From assembly GCA_900100595.1 (NCBI GenBank), contig FMUA01000002.1, positions 1 to 64,000 of the forward strand: DNA of 64,000 nt, in the 5' to 3' direction. This stretch comes from Ruminococcaceae bacterium P7. GTDB lineage: Bacteria > Bacillota > Clostridia > Oscillospirales > Acutalibacteraceae. Positions 18,394-25,766 of this stretch are shown here, one piece after another (the stretch's first letter is position 1; every line of letters begins with the position of its first letter). The position numbers and the translations under genes are program-made. The notes beneath the pieces are model-generated. The model ran no database searches, was not told where the DNA came from, and saw nothing but the letters and a program-made list of their open reading frames with translations.

Positions 18394-19509
18394 TCAGCTT
18401 AAAAACAGGTAAACCTGGCATTTCAAGGTGCCGTTATAGAGCTTGCGGCGCTTGTCCGCCTTTCTGCCGAAAAGCTTCTCAAAGTCGTCGTCCGGGGTGA
18501 TGACGGTATAGCTCTTTCCCTTTTCCCTGCGGAATTTCTCCCCCATGACCTTGTAAAGCTCCTCGGCTGCCCTGAGGTCGAGCAGTCTTTCGCCGTACGG
18601 CGGATTGGTGATAACCGTCTGATAGCCCTCGCTGAGCTGAAAATCGCGGATATCGCGACGCTCGAAGGCGATCAGATCCCCGACGCCTGCCAGCTCCGCG
18701 TTATGACGCGCGGTTTCCAGCGCGGAAGCGTCGATATCGCTCCCCGACGCACGGAAGCTGATATCCGTACGGATCTGCGACTGCGCCAGCTCGCGCTCAC
18801 GCGCAAAAACGTCCTTCGGCACACAGCTCCATTTCTCGCAGGCAAAGTAGCGTTTGAGTCCCGGGGCGATATTTTTCGCTTTCATCGCCGCTTCAATCAG
18901 AAGCGTACCGCTGCCGCACATCGGGTCGGTGACAAAGTGATTCGGACGGACGCGTGCAAGCTCGACCATCGCCGCGGCAAGCGTTTCCTTGATGGGCGCG
19001 TCGTTGGAATCCGCTCTGTAGCCGCGCTTGTGCAGTCCCGCGCCCGAGGTATCGAGCAGAATGCTGACCTTGTCCTTCAGAATCAAAAACTGAATCTGCC
19101 TTGCGGAACCTGTCTCCTCGAACCATGAGAGCATGTAGCGCTCGGAAAGGCGCGTCACGACCGCCTTTTTGATGATTTTCTGGCAATCGGGAACACTCAT
19201 GAGCTGTGAACTGAGACACCGTCCCTTGACAGGAAAGGCGTCGGACATGCCGATGAAACGCTCCCACTCTATCGCTTTCACGCGCTCAAAGAGCGTCTGG
19301 AAATCCGTCGCGCGGAACTCTGCGAGCAGAATCTGGATCCTCTCGGCGTAGCGCGAACGGATATTGGCTTTCGCGAGTGTGTCCCAGTCACCCTCAAACA
19401 GCACTCTGCCGTTCTCGGCGCGGACGTTTTGAATGCCCAGAAATTTCAGCTCGTTGGCACAGATGCCCTCCAAGCCGAAGATGCAGGGGGCTGCAAAGGT
19501 CATGTTCAT
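18394..19509 (-). CDS. rlmL: THUMP-domain 23S rRNA guanine-N2 methyltransferase (RlmL/YpsC-like)
   Basis: SAM-dependent RNA methyltransferase of 371 residues. An N-terminal ferredoxin-like plus THUMP region (about 1-155) is followed by the Rossmann domain with DPMCGSGTLLIEAA and the catalytic ITNPPYGERL. This matches the stand-alone YpsC form of Firmicutes rather than the fused E. coli RlmKL. The start at 19507-19509 follows CAGGAG by 8 bases. Its ribosome site lies only a few bases past the terminator of hpf, so it depends on read-through or a promoter hidden in that region. Confidence 0.9.
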   Translation of the reverse strand: MNMTFAAPCIFGLEGICANELKFLGIQNVRAENGRVLFEGDWDTLAKANIRSRYAERIQILLAEFRATDFQTLFERVKAIEWERFIGMSDAFPVKGRCLSSQLMSVPDCQKIIKKAVVTRLSERYMLSWFEETGSARQIQFLILKDKVSILLDTSGAGLHKRGYRADSNDAPIKETLAAAMVELARVRPNHFVTDPMCGSGTLLIEAAMKAKNIAPGLKRYFACEKWSCVPKDVFARERELAQSQIRTDISFRASGSDIDASALETARHNAELAGVGDLIAFERRDIRDFQLSEGYQTVITNPPYGERLLDLRAAEELYKVMGEKFRREKGKSYTVITPDDDFEKLFGRKADKRRKLYNGTLKCQVYLFLS

Positions 19510-19526
19510 CGTATTCTCTCCTGTTC

Positions 19527-19555
19527 AAAAAAACAGGGCGGATAACTCCGCCCTG
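19527..19555 (-). terminator. Terminator after hpf
   Basis: Stem CAGGGCGG/CCGCCCTG with 6-base loop (19534-19555), followed on the minus strand by seven Ts (19527-19533). It lies between hpf and rlmL. Confidence 0.88.
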
Positions 19556-19572
19556 AAAAAGTCCTTTTGTGA

Positions 19573-20103
19573 TTAAGCAGTCGGCTCCAACACGCCGTAG
19601 TTGCCGTCCTTGCGCTTGTAGACGACGTTGATTTCATTTGTCTCGGCGTTGCGGAACATGAAGAAATCATGGCTGACCATATTCATCTCGAGGATTGCCT
19701 CCTCAACGGTGAGAGGCTTCACAATGACCTGCTTGTTGCGGACAACATTATACGCGTCCTCCTCAGGCTGATTGTCGGGAATATCCGCGATGATATCGTT
19801 GATGCTGCCTGTCTTGAGGCGTTTTTCAAGACGCGTCTTGTTCTTGCGAATCTGACGCATGAGGATATCCATGACTCTGTCGAGAGCGTCGTTCATTTCC
19901 TGCATCGTGCTCTCAGCGCGATAGACGATCGCCTTGTCGCGGATGGTTACCTCGACTGTCTGACGGTTTTTCTCAAGGGTGACAACCACATAAGCAACCG
20001 CTTCCTCGGAAAAGAGCTTCCTGAACTTCTGCAGCTTCTTCTCGACTCTCTCCTTGAAGTTGTCTCTGAGGTTCACTTTTCTCGCCGTGTAGACTATTTT
20101 CAT
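19573..20103 (-). CDS. hpf: Ribosome hibernation promoting factor, long form
   Basis: Protein of 176 residues that blocks translation and dimerises 70S ribosomes in stationary phase. The N-terminal S30AE domain (about 1-95, starting MKIVYTARKVNL) binds the mRNA/tRNA channel; after an acidic linker the C-terminal dimerisation domain has KPLTVEEAILEMNM and HDFFMFRNAETNEINVVYKR. The two-domain length is the Firmicutes long form. AGGGAGGC is a strong ribosome site. It has its own downstream terminator, so it is probably monocistronic. Confidence 0.96.
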   Translation of the reverse strand: MKIVYTARKVNLRDNFKERVEKKLQKFRKLFSEEAVAYVVVTLEKNRQTVEVTIRDKAIVYRAESTMQEMNDALDRVMDILMRQIRKNKTRLEKRLKTGSINDIIADIPDNQPEEDAYNVVRNKQVIVKPLTVEEAILEMNMVSHDFFMFRNAETNEINVVYKRKDGNYGVLEPTA

Positions 20104-20172
20104 AAAATTGCCTCCCTTATTCAGTTTTTTGAGTTTTGCTATTTTAATTCCCGTGGGGAACTATAGGCTTTT

Positions 20173-20658
20173 TTAACGCCTGCCGTTGCCGTTTCCTCTG
20201 CGGCTGTAGCCGCGGCTTTCACCGCCGCGCTTGAGGTCGCTCATCTTGTCCTCGCTGGTCTGCTTGAAACGCGACATCATATCCTCAAAGGTAGACGGAG
20301 CGCTCTTGCGCGAGCTTTGCCACTCATAATCCCCCGGTGAGGTGACCGGCGGCGCGGGCTTGTAGGGCTGATGCGGCGTATGCTCGCGGCTCGGCTTCTG
20401 CGCACGCGGTTTTCTCTGCTGATCCCTCGGCAGCGCCTGCTTCATCGATAGCTTGATTTTTCCGTCGTCAATCGCGAGAACCTTGACCTTGACCATCTGT
20501 CCTACCTTGACGTAATCGCTGATTTCATTGATGAACGTGGGTGCAACCTCCGAGATATGCACCATGCCTGTTTTTCCTTCTTCCAAGTCTACAAACGCTC
20601 CGAATTTTGTAATTCCGGATACCTTTCCCTCCAGAATTGTTCCGACTTCAATCGCCAT
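20173..20658 (-). CDS. yabR: S1 RNA-binding domain protein (YabR-like)
   Basis: 161 residues. An S1 domain occupies residues 1-75 (GTILEGKVSGITKFGAFVDL, MVHISEVA, VKVKVLAIDDGKIKLSMKQ), followed by a basic, Pro/Arg-rich disordered tail ending in RGGESRGYSRRGNGNGRR. Position directly downstream of divIC is that of Bacillus yabR. It probably binds RNA or ribosomes; no specific role is evident. Confidence 0.9.
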   Translation of the reverse strand: MAIEVGTILEGKVSGITKFGAFVDLEEGKTGMVHISEVAPTFINEISDYVKVGQMVKVKVLAIDDGKIKLSMKQALPRDQQRKPRAQKPSREHTPHQPYKPAPPVTSPGDYEWQSSRKSAPSTFEDMMSRFKQTSEDKMSDLKRGGESRGYSRRGNGNGRR

Positions 20659-20684
20659 AAAAAAATTATACCCCTATTTTTTAC

Positions 20685-21065
20685 TTATTGGTCGCCCGCT
20701 ACATTGATGAAGATTCTCTCACCCTCACCCACATAGCCAAGCTCTTCCTTTGCTATTTTTTCCATATAATCGGAAAGCTCCTTGCCCTGATAGCTCTGAA
20801 CCTTTTCGATGTATTTGGATTGTATTTCAACAACATTGATCTGCTGCTGTAACTCACTCAGTTCTGCCCTTTTCTCGGCGATTCTTACATTCTGATTGAT
20901 AATCGTGATAACCGCGTAAAACGCGAATCCGATCGCTGCTAAGTACAGCAGCAAATAGCGCCACTTACGCTTCTTGACGGGCTTGACCTCCTGAGGACCT
21001 GCCTGCTTTGAAGCGTCTGTGCCCTGAGCCTTTTTCGTGCTCGGCTTTTTGAGTTTCAATGCCAT
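20685..21065 (-). CDS. divIC: Cell division protein DivIC (FtsB/FtsL-type septum initiator)
   Basis: Single-pass protein of 126 residues: a basic cytoplasmic tail, a membrane helix (about 42-60) and an extracellular leucine-zipper-like coiled coil (RIAEKRAELSELQQQINVV) ending with the conserved ELGYVGEGERIF. It joins the divisome with FtsL and DivIB. I start it at 21063-21065, since AGAGG lies 8 bases upstream. Its first 101 bases overlap the end of yabQ in another frame. Confidence 0.85.
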   Translation of the reverse strand: MALKLKKPSTKKAQGTDASKQAGPQEVKPVKKRKWRYLLLYLAAIGFAFYAVITIINQNVRIAEKRAELSELQQQINVVEIQSKYIEKVQSYQGKELSDYMEKIAKEELGYVGEGERIFINVAGDQ

Positions 21066-21513
21066 ATTCATTTCCTCTATCATCAAGATTATGATTTTCA
21101 GATTTTTTTACACCTACATTATACAATAATCCCAACCCTTTTTTCAATAGCTTTTTTGCAAATAATTTACATTTTGCGAAGATTTTGTTTCGGTACTTTC
21201 CACAAAGGCAAATAACAGGGCGGCACAGGCAAAAGAACCACCTGCCGACGGTTAAACGCAGCGTCAAAAAGCCCGTCAGCGCACCGAGCAGAACATAGAC
21301 GCGCACCGCTCCGTTGAGAAATCCCAGCGAGAACATAAACAGGGCGACTGCGGAGGTGAGCATAAATAACACATCGCACACAAAGGTTGCCGCCTTTCCG
21401 AACGAGAAGCAGAAACGCAGAAATTTGAGCGCGCCGTACAGCACCGATAACGCCCCTCCCAAAACAAGCGACCATAAAAACGCGGCAGTCTGCTGCCAGA
21501 AGCTCAGCTCCAT
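20965..21513 (-). CDS. yabQ: Spore cortex biosynthesis protein YabQ
   Basis: Membrane protein of 182 residues with about four helices in its first 100 residues (FLWSLVLGGALSVLYGALKF at the start), located between yabP and divIC as in Bacillus, where YabQ localises to the forespore and is needed for cortex. The recognisable part ends near KKGLGLLYNVG; the remaining 45 residues are polar and run 101 bases into divIC. No clear ribosome site is seen; the start follows the yabP stop by 3 bases, suggesting translational coupling. Confidence 0.82.
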   Translation of the reverse strand: MELSFWQQTAAFLWSLVLGGALSVLYGALKFLRFCFSFGKAATFVCDVLFMLTSAVALFMFSLGFLNGAVRVYVLLGALTGFLTLRLTVGRWFFCLCRPVICLCGKYRNKIFAKCKLFAKKLLKKGLGLLYNVGVKKSENHNLDDRGNEYGIETQKAEHEKGSGHRRFKAGRSSGGQARQEA

Positions 21514-21516
21514 CGC

Positions 21517-21786
21517 TCAGCGGAACAAACGTGAGAGCTTTGACCTGCTCTTGTCGCCGCCGACGTACTGCATCGCGTTGATTTTTCCGTCAATGCTGAC
21601 GTCGCCCGTTTCGAGATTGAGCCTGTCAATGTGCAGACCGCTGCCCTTGATCAGCAGCAAGCCGTCCGTCGTCGACACGGACACCGCCTCCTCATTGAAG
21701 CCGTTGACGTCCTCCGCTCCCGTGATCACGAGCCGCTCCCTGTTATCCAGCGTCAGGGTATGCTTTTTCCCTGCAAATTCAGCCAT
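21517..21786 (-). CDS. yabP: Sporulation protein YabP
   Basis: 89-residue YabP/YqfC-family protein: TLDNRERLVITGAEDVNGFN, then LLIKGSGLHIDRLNLETGDV and a C-terminal IDGKINAMQYV. The family is needed for spore assembly in sigma-E-controlled operons. The start at 21784-21786 is fixed by GGAGGT; the frame upstream has no ribosome site. It is followed directly by yabQ. Confidence 0.9.
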   Translation of the reverse strand: MAEFAGKKHTLTLDNRERLVITGAEDVNGFNEEAVSVSTTDGLLLIKGSGLHIDRLNLETGDVSIDGKINAMQYVGGDKSRSKLSRLFR

Positions 21787-21853
21787 AAAAAAATACCTCC
21801 GTACTGAGCAATTTGACATTGCTTCATTATACGAAGGCAAACCTCTAAATATG

Positions 21854-22096
21854 CTATTCTACCGCGGTATACATGGTCGGCGCGTCCTCTTTGCGCACAA
21901 CCTCCTTCACATCGCGCACCTGAACCTTGACCGTGCGTGCGCCGAGAGTGATTTCAATGATATCGCCCTCCTTGACATCATAGGAAGCACGTGCGACCTT
22001 GCCGTTGACGACGACCTTTCCCGCGTCGCACGCCTCATTGGCGACGGTTCTGCGCTTGATCAGACGCGATACCTTTAAGAATTTGTCGAGTCTCAT
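21854..22096 (-). CDS. rqcP: S4-domain RNA-binding protein RqcP/YabO
   Basis: 80 residues, an isolated S4 fold: MRLDKFLKVSRLIKRRTVANEA, then VVVNGKVARASYDVKEGDII. RqcP binds 50S peptidyl-tRNA complexes with RqcH during alanine-tailing quality control. It has its own GGAGG and sits just below a terminator-like hairpin following hup, so expression may involve read-through. Order rqcP-yabP-yabQ-divIC-yabR is conserved in Firmicutes. Confidence 0.93.
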   Translation of the reverse strand: MRLDKFLKVSRLIKRRTVANEACDAGKVVVNGKVARASYDVKEGDIIEITLGARTVKVQVRDVKEVVRKEDAPTMYTAVE

Positions 22097-22111
22097 ACAT
22101 CCTCCAAAACA

Positions 22112-22134
22112 AAAAGAGCCAACGCGGCTCTTTT
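22112..22134 (-). terminator. Terminator-like hairpin between hup and rqcP
   Basis: Perfect stem AAAAGAGCC/GGCTCTTTT with 5-base loop, followed on the minus strand by TGTTTTGG, where GGAGG of rqcP begins. It may let more hup mRNA than rqcP mRNA be made. Confidence 0.75.
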
Positions 22135-22144
22135 GTTCCTATCA

Positions 22145-22420
22145 TTACTGATTTACGATATCCTTGAAGCCCTTGCCTGCCTTGAATGCGGGAACCTTGG
22201 ACGCGGGAATCTCGATGGTGTTGCCAGTTCTGGGATCTACACCTGTTCTGGCGTTTCTCTGGCGCTGCTCAAAGGTGCCGAAGCCTGTGAGCTGAATCTT
22301 TTCGCCCTCTGCAACTGCCTTGATGATGGTGTCGATAGTCGCGTTCAGCGCTTTTTCTGCGTCCTTCTTGGAGAGGCCGCTCTGTTCTGCTATAGCATGA
22401 ATCAAATCTGTCTTTTTCAT
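22145..22420 (-). CDS. hup: DNA-binding protein HU
   Basis: 91-residue histone-like protein: MKKTDLIHAIAEQSGLSKKD, GFGTFEQRQRNARTGVDP arm and the C-terminal VPAFKAGKGFKDIV. It bends and compacts DNA as a dimer. It lies 3 bases after mazG and in front of rqcP, an arrangement common in Clostridia. Confidence 0.97.
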   Translation of the reverse strand: MKKTDLIHAIAEQSGLSKKDAEKALNATIDTIIKAVAEGEKIQLTGFGTFEQRQRNARTGVDPRTGNTIEIPASKVPAFKAGKGFKDIVNQ

Positions 22421-22423
22421 GTC

Positions 22424-23242
22424 TTAATTACCTCCATTGGATTTGTGTTTCTGTAATATCTTAACTTCCTCCCAAAGGGAATCAAGTTGCGTTAATGAGG
22501 CGGCGCTCATATTGATGCCGCGTTCCTGCGCAAGCTGCTCGACCATCGCGAACCGCGTGACGAACTTTTCGCAGGCAAGCTCCAGCGCATACTCGCTGTC
22601 GATATCGAGAAAACGCGCCACGTTCACGACCGTGAACAGAACGTCCCCGACCTCCTCGAGCTGGTTCTTACTGTTGCCGAGAGCGATCGCGACGTTAAGC
22701 TCGTTGCACTCCTCGGTGAGCTTTGTCATCGCTCCGAGCGCGTTGTCCCAGTCAAAGCCAACCTTGGACGCCTTTTTCTGGATTTTCTCGCTGCGCATCA
22801 GCGCCGGAAGCGCCTTGGATATGCTGCGCATCGCGTCGGAATAGGTGGTCTGCGACTTCGACTTCATCTTCGCCGCATCCCAGCTGTTCAGCGCCTGCTC
22901 GGGATTCTCCGCCGTCACGTCGCCGAACACATGCGGGTGACGGTAGATCAGCTTCTTGCAGACGCCGTCACAGACGTCGTTGATGTCAAAGCTGCCCGCC
23001 TCGCGCTCCATTTCACAGTGCAGCGCTACCTGCATCAGCACGTCGCCGAGCTCCTCCCTGAGCAACTCGGTATCATCCGTGTCGATCGCCTCGATTGCCT
23101 CGTAGGTCTCCTCGATGAAGTTGGAGCGTATGCTTTTATGCGTCTGCGCTCTGTCCCACGGACAACCGCCCGGTGCGCGCAGTATCTTCACGATTTCAAT
23201 TAAATCGTCAAATGTATATTTGTCTTTCTGCTGATACTCCAT
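22424..23242 (-). CDS. mazG: Nucleoside triphosphate pyrophosphohydrolase MazG
   Basis: 272 residues with two MazG repeats. The first has GGCPWDRAQTHKSI and the metal-binding EETYEAIEAID...EELGDVLMQV; the second has EECNELNVAI and EEVGDVLFTVV. It hydrolyses NTPs to NMP and pyrophosphate, clearing abnormal nucleotides. It lacks the SAM-methyltransferase domain fused in Bacillus YabN. Located between spoVB and hup. Confidence 0.94.
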   Translation of the reverse strand: MEYQQKDKYTFDDLIEIVKILRAPGGCPWDRAQTHKSIRSNFIEETYEAIEAIDTDDTELLREELGDVLMQVALHCEMEREAGSFDINDVCDGVCKKLIYRHPHVFGDVTAENPEQALNSWDAAKMKSKSQTTYSDAMRSISKALPALMRSEKIQKKASKVGFDWDNALGAMTKLTEECNELNVAIALGNSKNQLEEVGDVLFTVVNVARFLDIDSEYALELACEKFVTRFAMVEQLAQERGINMSAASLTQLDSLWEEVKILQKHKSNGGN

Positions 23243-23284
23243 TGTTTTTCCTCGAATACCGTTTTTTGCTCACAGTACTCTATT

Positions 23285-25093
23285 TTAACGAATTAAGTGT
23301 AATTTTTCAAGTGTTTTTGCGATTTTTTCACCTTTTGGTAAAAAGCTTATCTCTTTTGCCGAAAATGTGCGCAATACTAGTAAAATTGCAATATAAACAA
23401 TCACCGCGGCGAGAATCGCAAGTATCGTACTGATGCGGTGGTTCATCCTTCCCTCAATCAGCATGTTCACAAAGAACGCCGTCGCCGCGCAGCCGACAGC
23501 CGCTATCAGCGGCTTGACCGTCGTCGAAAGGAAGTCGGGCACTACCTTGGAATGCTTGATCAGCAGGAACATTCCCGCCACGCAAATCAGCGCGTAGGAA
23601 ATCAGCGAGCCTGCCGTCGCGCCCTGAATGTTGATATCGGGCATGCTGACGAAAATCCATGAGGTACCGATTTTGACGACCATGCAGACAGTGTAGAGGA
23701 TCATCGGCAGCTTGACCTTGCCGATGCCGTTGAGCATGCTGCAAATCGGCGTGATAATCGCCGTGAATATCGTAGTAACGCCCATGAGGGTAAGTACGTT
23801 GCCGCCGATCGCAATGATATCGCGGCTCGAATAGATAAACGCCATCACAGGATGCGCCAGAACACAGAGTCCGAACGCCATCGGCAGGGTGAACATCATC
23901 GTCATCTTGAGGACGGTGTCGATCGAGCCCTTCAGCTCCGCCTTGTCGCCCTTTGTCCACGCGCTGGTCACGCTGGGCATCGCGCTGGAGCCGAATACCT
24001 GCGTCACCGCGGTGACAAGCTGCATCAGCGTCAGCGAGGAGCCGTAGCAGCCCCACAGAGCCGTATGGATGGTCGGCGCGTGATCCTTGAAGCCGTAGAA
24101 TACTTCTCTCGGATAATAGTCGCTGTACTGACGCGCCAGCGCGTCGGCGTTGTTCTTCGCCAGATTGAACAGCACGTTCTGAATGATGACTGCGTCTATC
24201 AGCGAGCCGATGCTCATGACAAGAGCGCCGCCGACGATAGGCAGCGCTGTCTTGACGATAACCGCAAGCGTTTCCTTCTGACGGCGCGCTGTAACGGATT
24301 TTTCGTAAAACTCCCGCGGGATGCCGTCGCCGCCGATTTTGTATTTGAGAATCAGGAATATGCTGGAGCTGAGACTCGCAAGCGAGATACCGCAGATGTT
24401 GCCCGCGACGGAAAAGGCGAGGATCGTGTTCTGCGCCTCGTTGTGGTCGCGGAACCGGAACCAGAGAAATTCTCCCGTGTCGCGGTAATGCGCCATACCG
24501 AAGTACATGATCAGGAACGCGAACAGCGCGCCCAGCACCAGCTTGACGACCGCCTCGATGACCTCGGAAACAGCTGTCGGGAACATGTTGCGCTGTCCCT
24601 CAAAGTAGCCGCGGTAAATCGAGGCGATGCAGCCGAACAGCACGGTCGGCGCAAGCGCGAGCATCGCGTAGATGGAATAGGGCGACTTGATAAAGTTGAA
24701 AGCGTACGGAAAGCTGATGATCATCAATCCGATGGTGCAGACAAGTCCCACCACAAGAAAGAGCGGAATCGACAGCCTGTGGATCTGCCTGACGTCCTTA
24801 TAGCGTTCCTCCGCCATGCTCTGGGAAATCATGCGCGAAATGACGATCGGCAGACCGCCCGTTGCGACGATGAAAATAACGCCGAACACCTCATAGGCAT
24901 TGTTATAGATGCCCATTCCCATGGAGGCAAGGCTCTCGCCGAACATGGAATAGATGTTGGTGAGAATGACCTTATCGAGTACGCCGAACACCTTGACGAC
25001 AATCATGCTGACGGTCAGAATCGCCGCTCCCTTGACAAAGGTCTGGGAGGCGTTTTGACCCGCATTCGCGACCGCGTTATATTTTTTTGACAA
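23285..25093 (-). CDS. spoVB: Stage V sporulation protein B-like flippase (MOP superfamily)
   Basis: Polytopic membrane protein of 602 residues with about 14 helices in the MATE/MurJ-like fold (VKVFGVLDKVILTNIYS near the start; SVTSAWTKGDKAELKGSIDT mid-protein). The position upstream of mazG matches Bacillus spoVB, implicated in cortex precursor transport. The start appears to be TTG at 25091-25093, preceded by GGTGAT. A lipid II or polysaccharide flippase role is inferred from family. Confidence 0.88.
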   Translation of the reverse strand: MSKKYNAVANAGQNASQTFVKGAAILTVSMIVVKVFGVLDKVILTNIYSMFGESLASMGMGIYNNAYEVFGVIFIVATGGLPIVISRMISQSMAEERYKDVRQIHRLSIPLFLVVGLVCTIGLMIISFPYAFNFIKSPYSIYAMLALAPTVLFGCIASIYRGYFEGQRNMFPTAVSEVIEAVVKLVLGALFAFLIMYFGMAHYRDTGEFLWFRFRDHNEAQNTILAFSVAGNICGISLASLSSSIFLILKYKIGGDGIPREFYEKSVTARRQKETLAVIVKTALPIVGGALVMSIGSLIDAVIIQNVLFNLAKNNADALARQYSDYYPREVFYGFKDHAPTIHTALWGCYGSSLTLMQLVTAVTQVFGSSAMPSVTSAWTKGDKAELKGSIDTVLKMTMMFTLPMAFGLCVLAHPVMAFIYSSRDIIAIGGNVLTLMGVTTIFTAIITPICSMLNGIGKVKLPMILYTVCMVVKIGTSWIFVSMPDINIQGATAGSLISYALICVAGMFLLIKHSKVVPDFLSTTVKPLIAAVGCAATAFFVNMLIEGRMNHRISTILAILAAVIVYIAILLVLRTFSAKEISFLPKGEKIAKTLEKLHLIR

Positions 25094-25142
25094 ATTATAT
25101 CACCTGTTGAATCAGAATAAGAGAACGAGCGGTTGAAATGCC

Positions 25143-25610
25143 TTATTCGGCAGCTTCGACAACAATATCCTCTGCGGCTTCAACAACCGCCTCAACGGGC
25201 TCCTCCGCTGTTTGTGCTGTTTCAGCCTCGTGCTCTTCCTCGGTGAGCTTCGCGCCGCAGATGTTGCAGAATACGGAGTTTCTGGGCACCTTCGCCTCGC
25301 ACTGGGGACACTTCTTCTGGTTCTTGACGGAATCGATGTGCGCGTTGATGATCTCGAGGTTCTCCTTCAGCTCCTTGACCTCAGCGATCGCCTGCGCGAT
25401 CTCAGCGGAGGTGTCAACGCCGAATACCTCTTTCTTGTAGGTGTACTTGCCGATATCTCTGAGCTTCTTGTTGATTTCGCCCCTGATTTCGGCAGCTGTG
25501 ATCTTATGCTTGGAGGTGTCGTAAACGGTGGACGCTTTCTTGGATACGACCGCTGCGGCAGCCTTTGCGTTGATGACTACGTCGTCAAAAATTTCATCGA
25601 ATTTTCCCAT
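25143..25610 (-). CDS. Coiled-coil zinc-ribbon protein of unknown function
   Basis: 155 residues. The first 95 form a charged helical region (FDEIFDDVVINAKAAAAVV, then KELKENLEIINAHIDSVKN). A zinc ribbon follows, CPQCEAKVPRNSVFCNICG, and the tail is acidic and Ala/Val-rich. The start at 25608-25610 follows AAAGGTGAT. The family is not one I can name; zinc-ribbon proteins of this size are common in Clostridia and may be scaffold-like. A hairpin leader upstream suggests separate transcription. Confidence 0.7.
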   Translation of the reverse strand: MGKFDEIFDDVVINAKAAAAVVSKKASTVYDTSKHKITAAEIRGEINKKLRDIGKYTYKKEVFGVDTSAEIAQAIAEVKELKENLEIINAHIDSVKNQKKCPQCEAKVPRNSVFCNICGAKLTEEEHEAETAQTAEEPVEAVVEAAEDIVVEAAE

Positions 25611-25633
25611 AATTATCACCTTTCTGTTTTTTT

Positions 25634-25725
25634 GAAGGGTACGCCCTTCTTTGTTTTTTGTTTAGGGAGCCTCTAATAATTCAATGTCGTGCTTATTTGC
25701 GGTAAGGGATTTTTAGAGGTTCCCT
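25634..25725. repeat. Two inverted repeats upstream of zinc-ribbon gene
   Basis: GAAGGG/CCCTTC with loop TACG (25634-25649) and a larger pair AGGGAGCCTCTAA (25664-25676) with TTAGAGGTTCCCT (25713-25725), one mismatch, 36-base loop. They fill the gap between hemZ and the zinc-ribbon gene. The first is followed by T-tracts on the plus strand; neither has a clean minus-strand T-run. Confidence 0.6.
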
Positions 25726-25766
25726 TTATTTATTACCAAATAGTATAGCACTATTTTATGCCGGAA

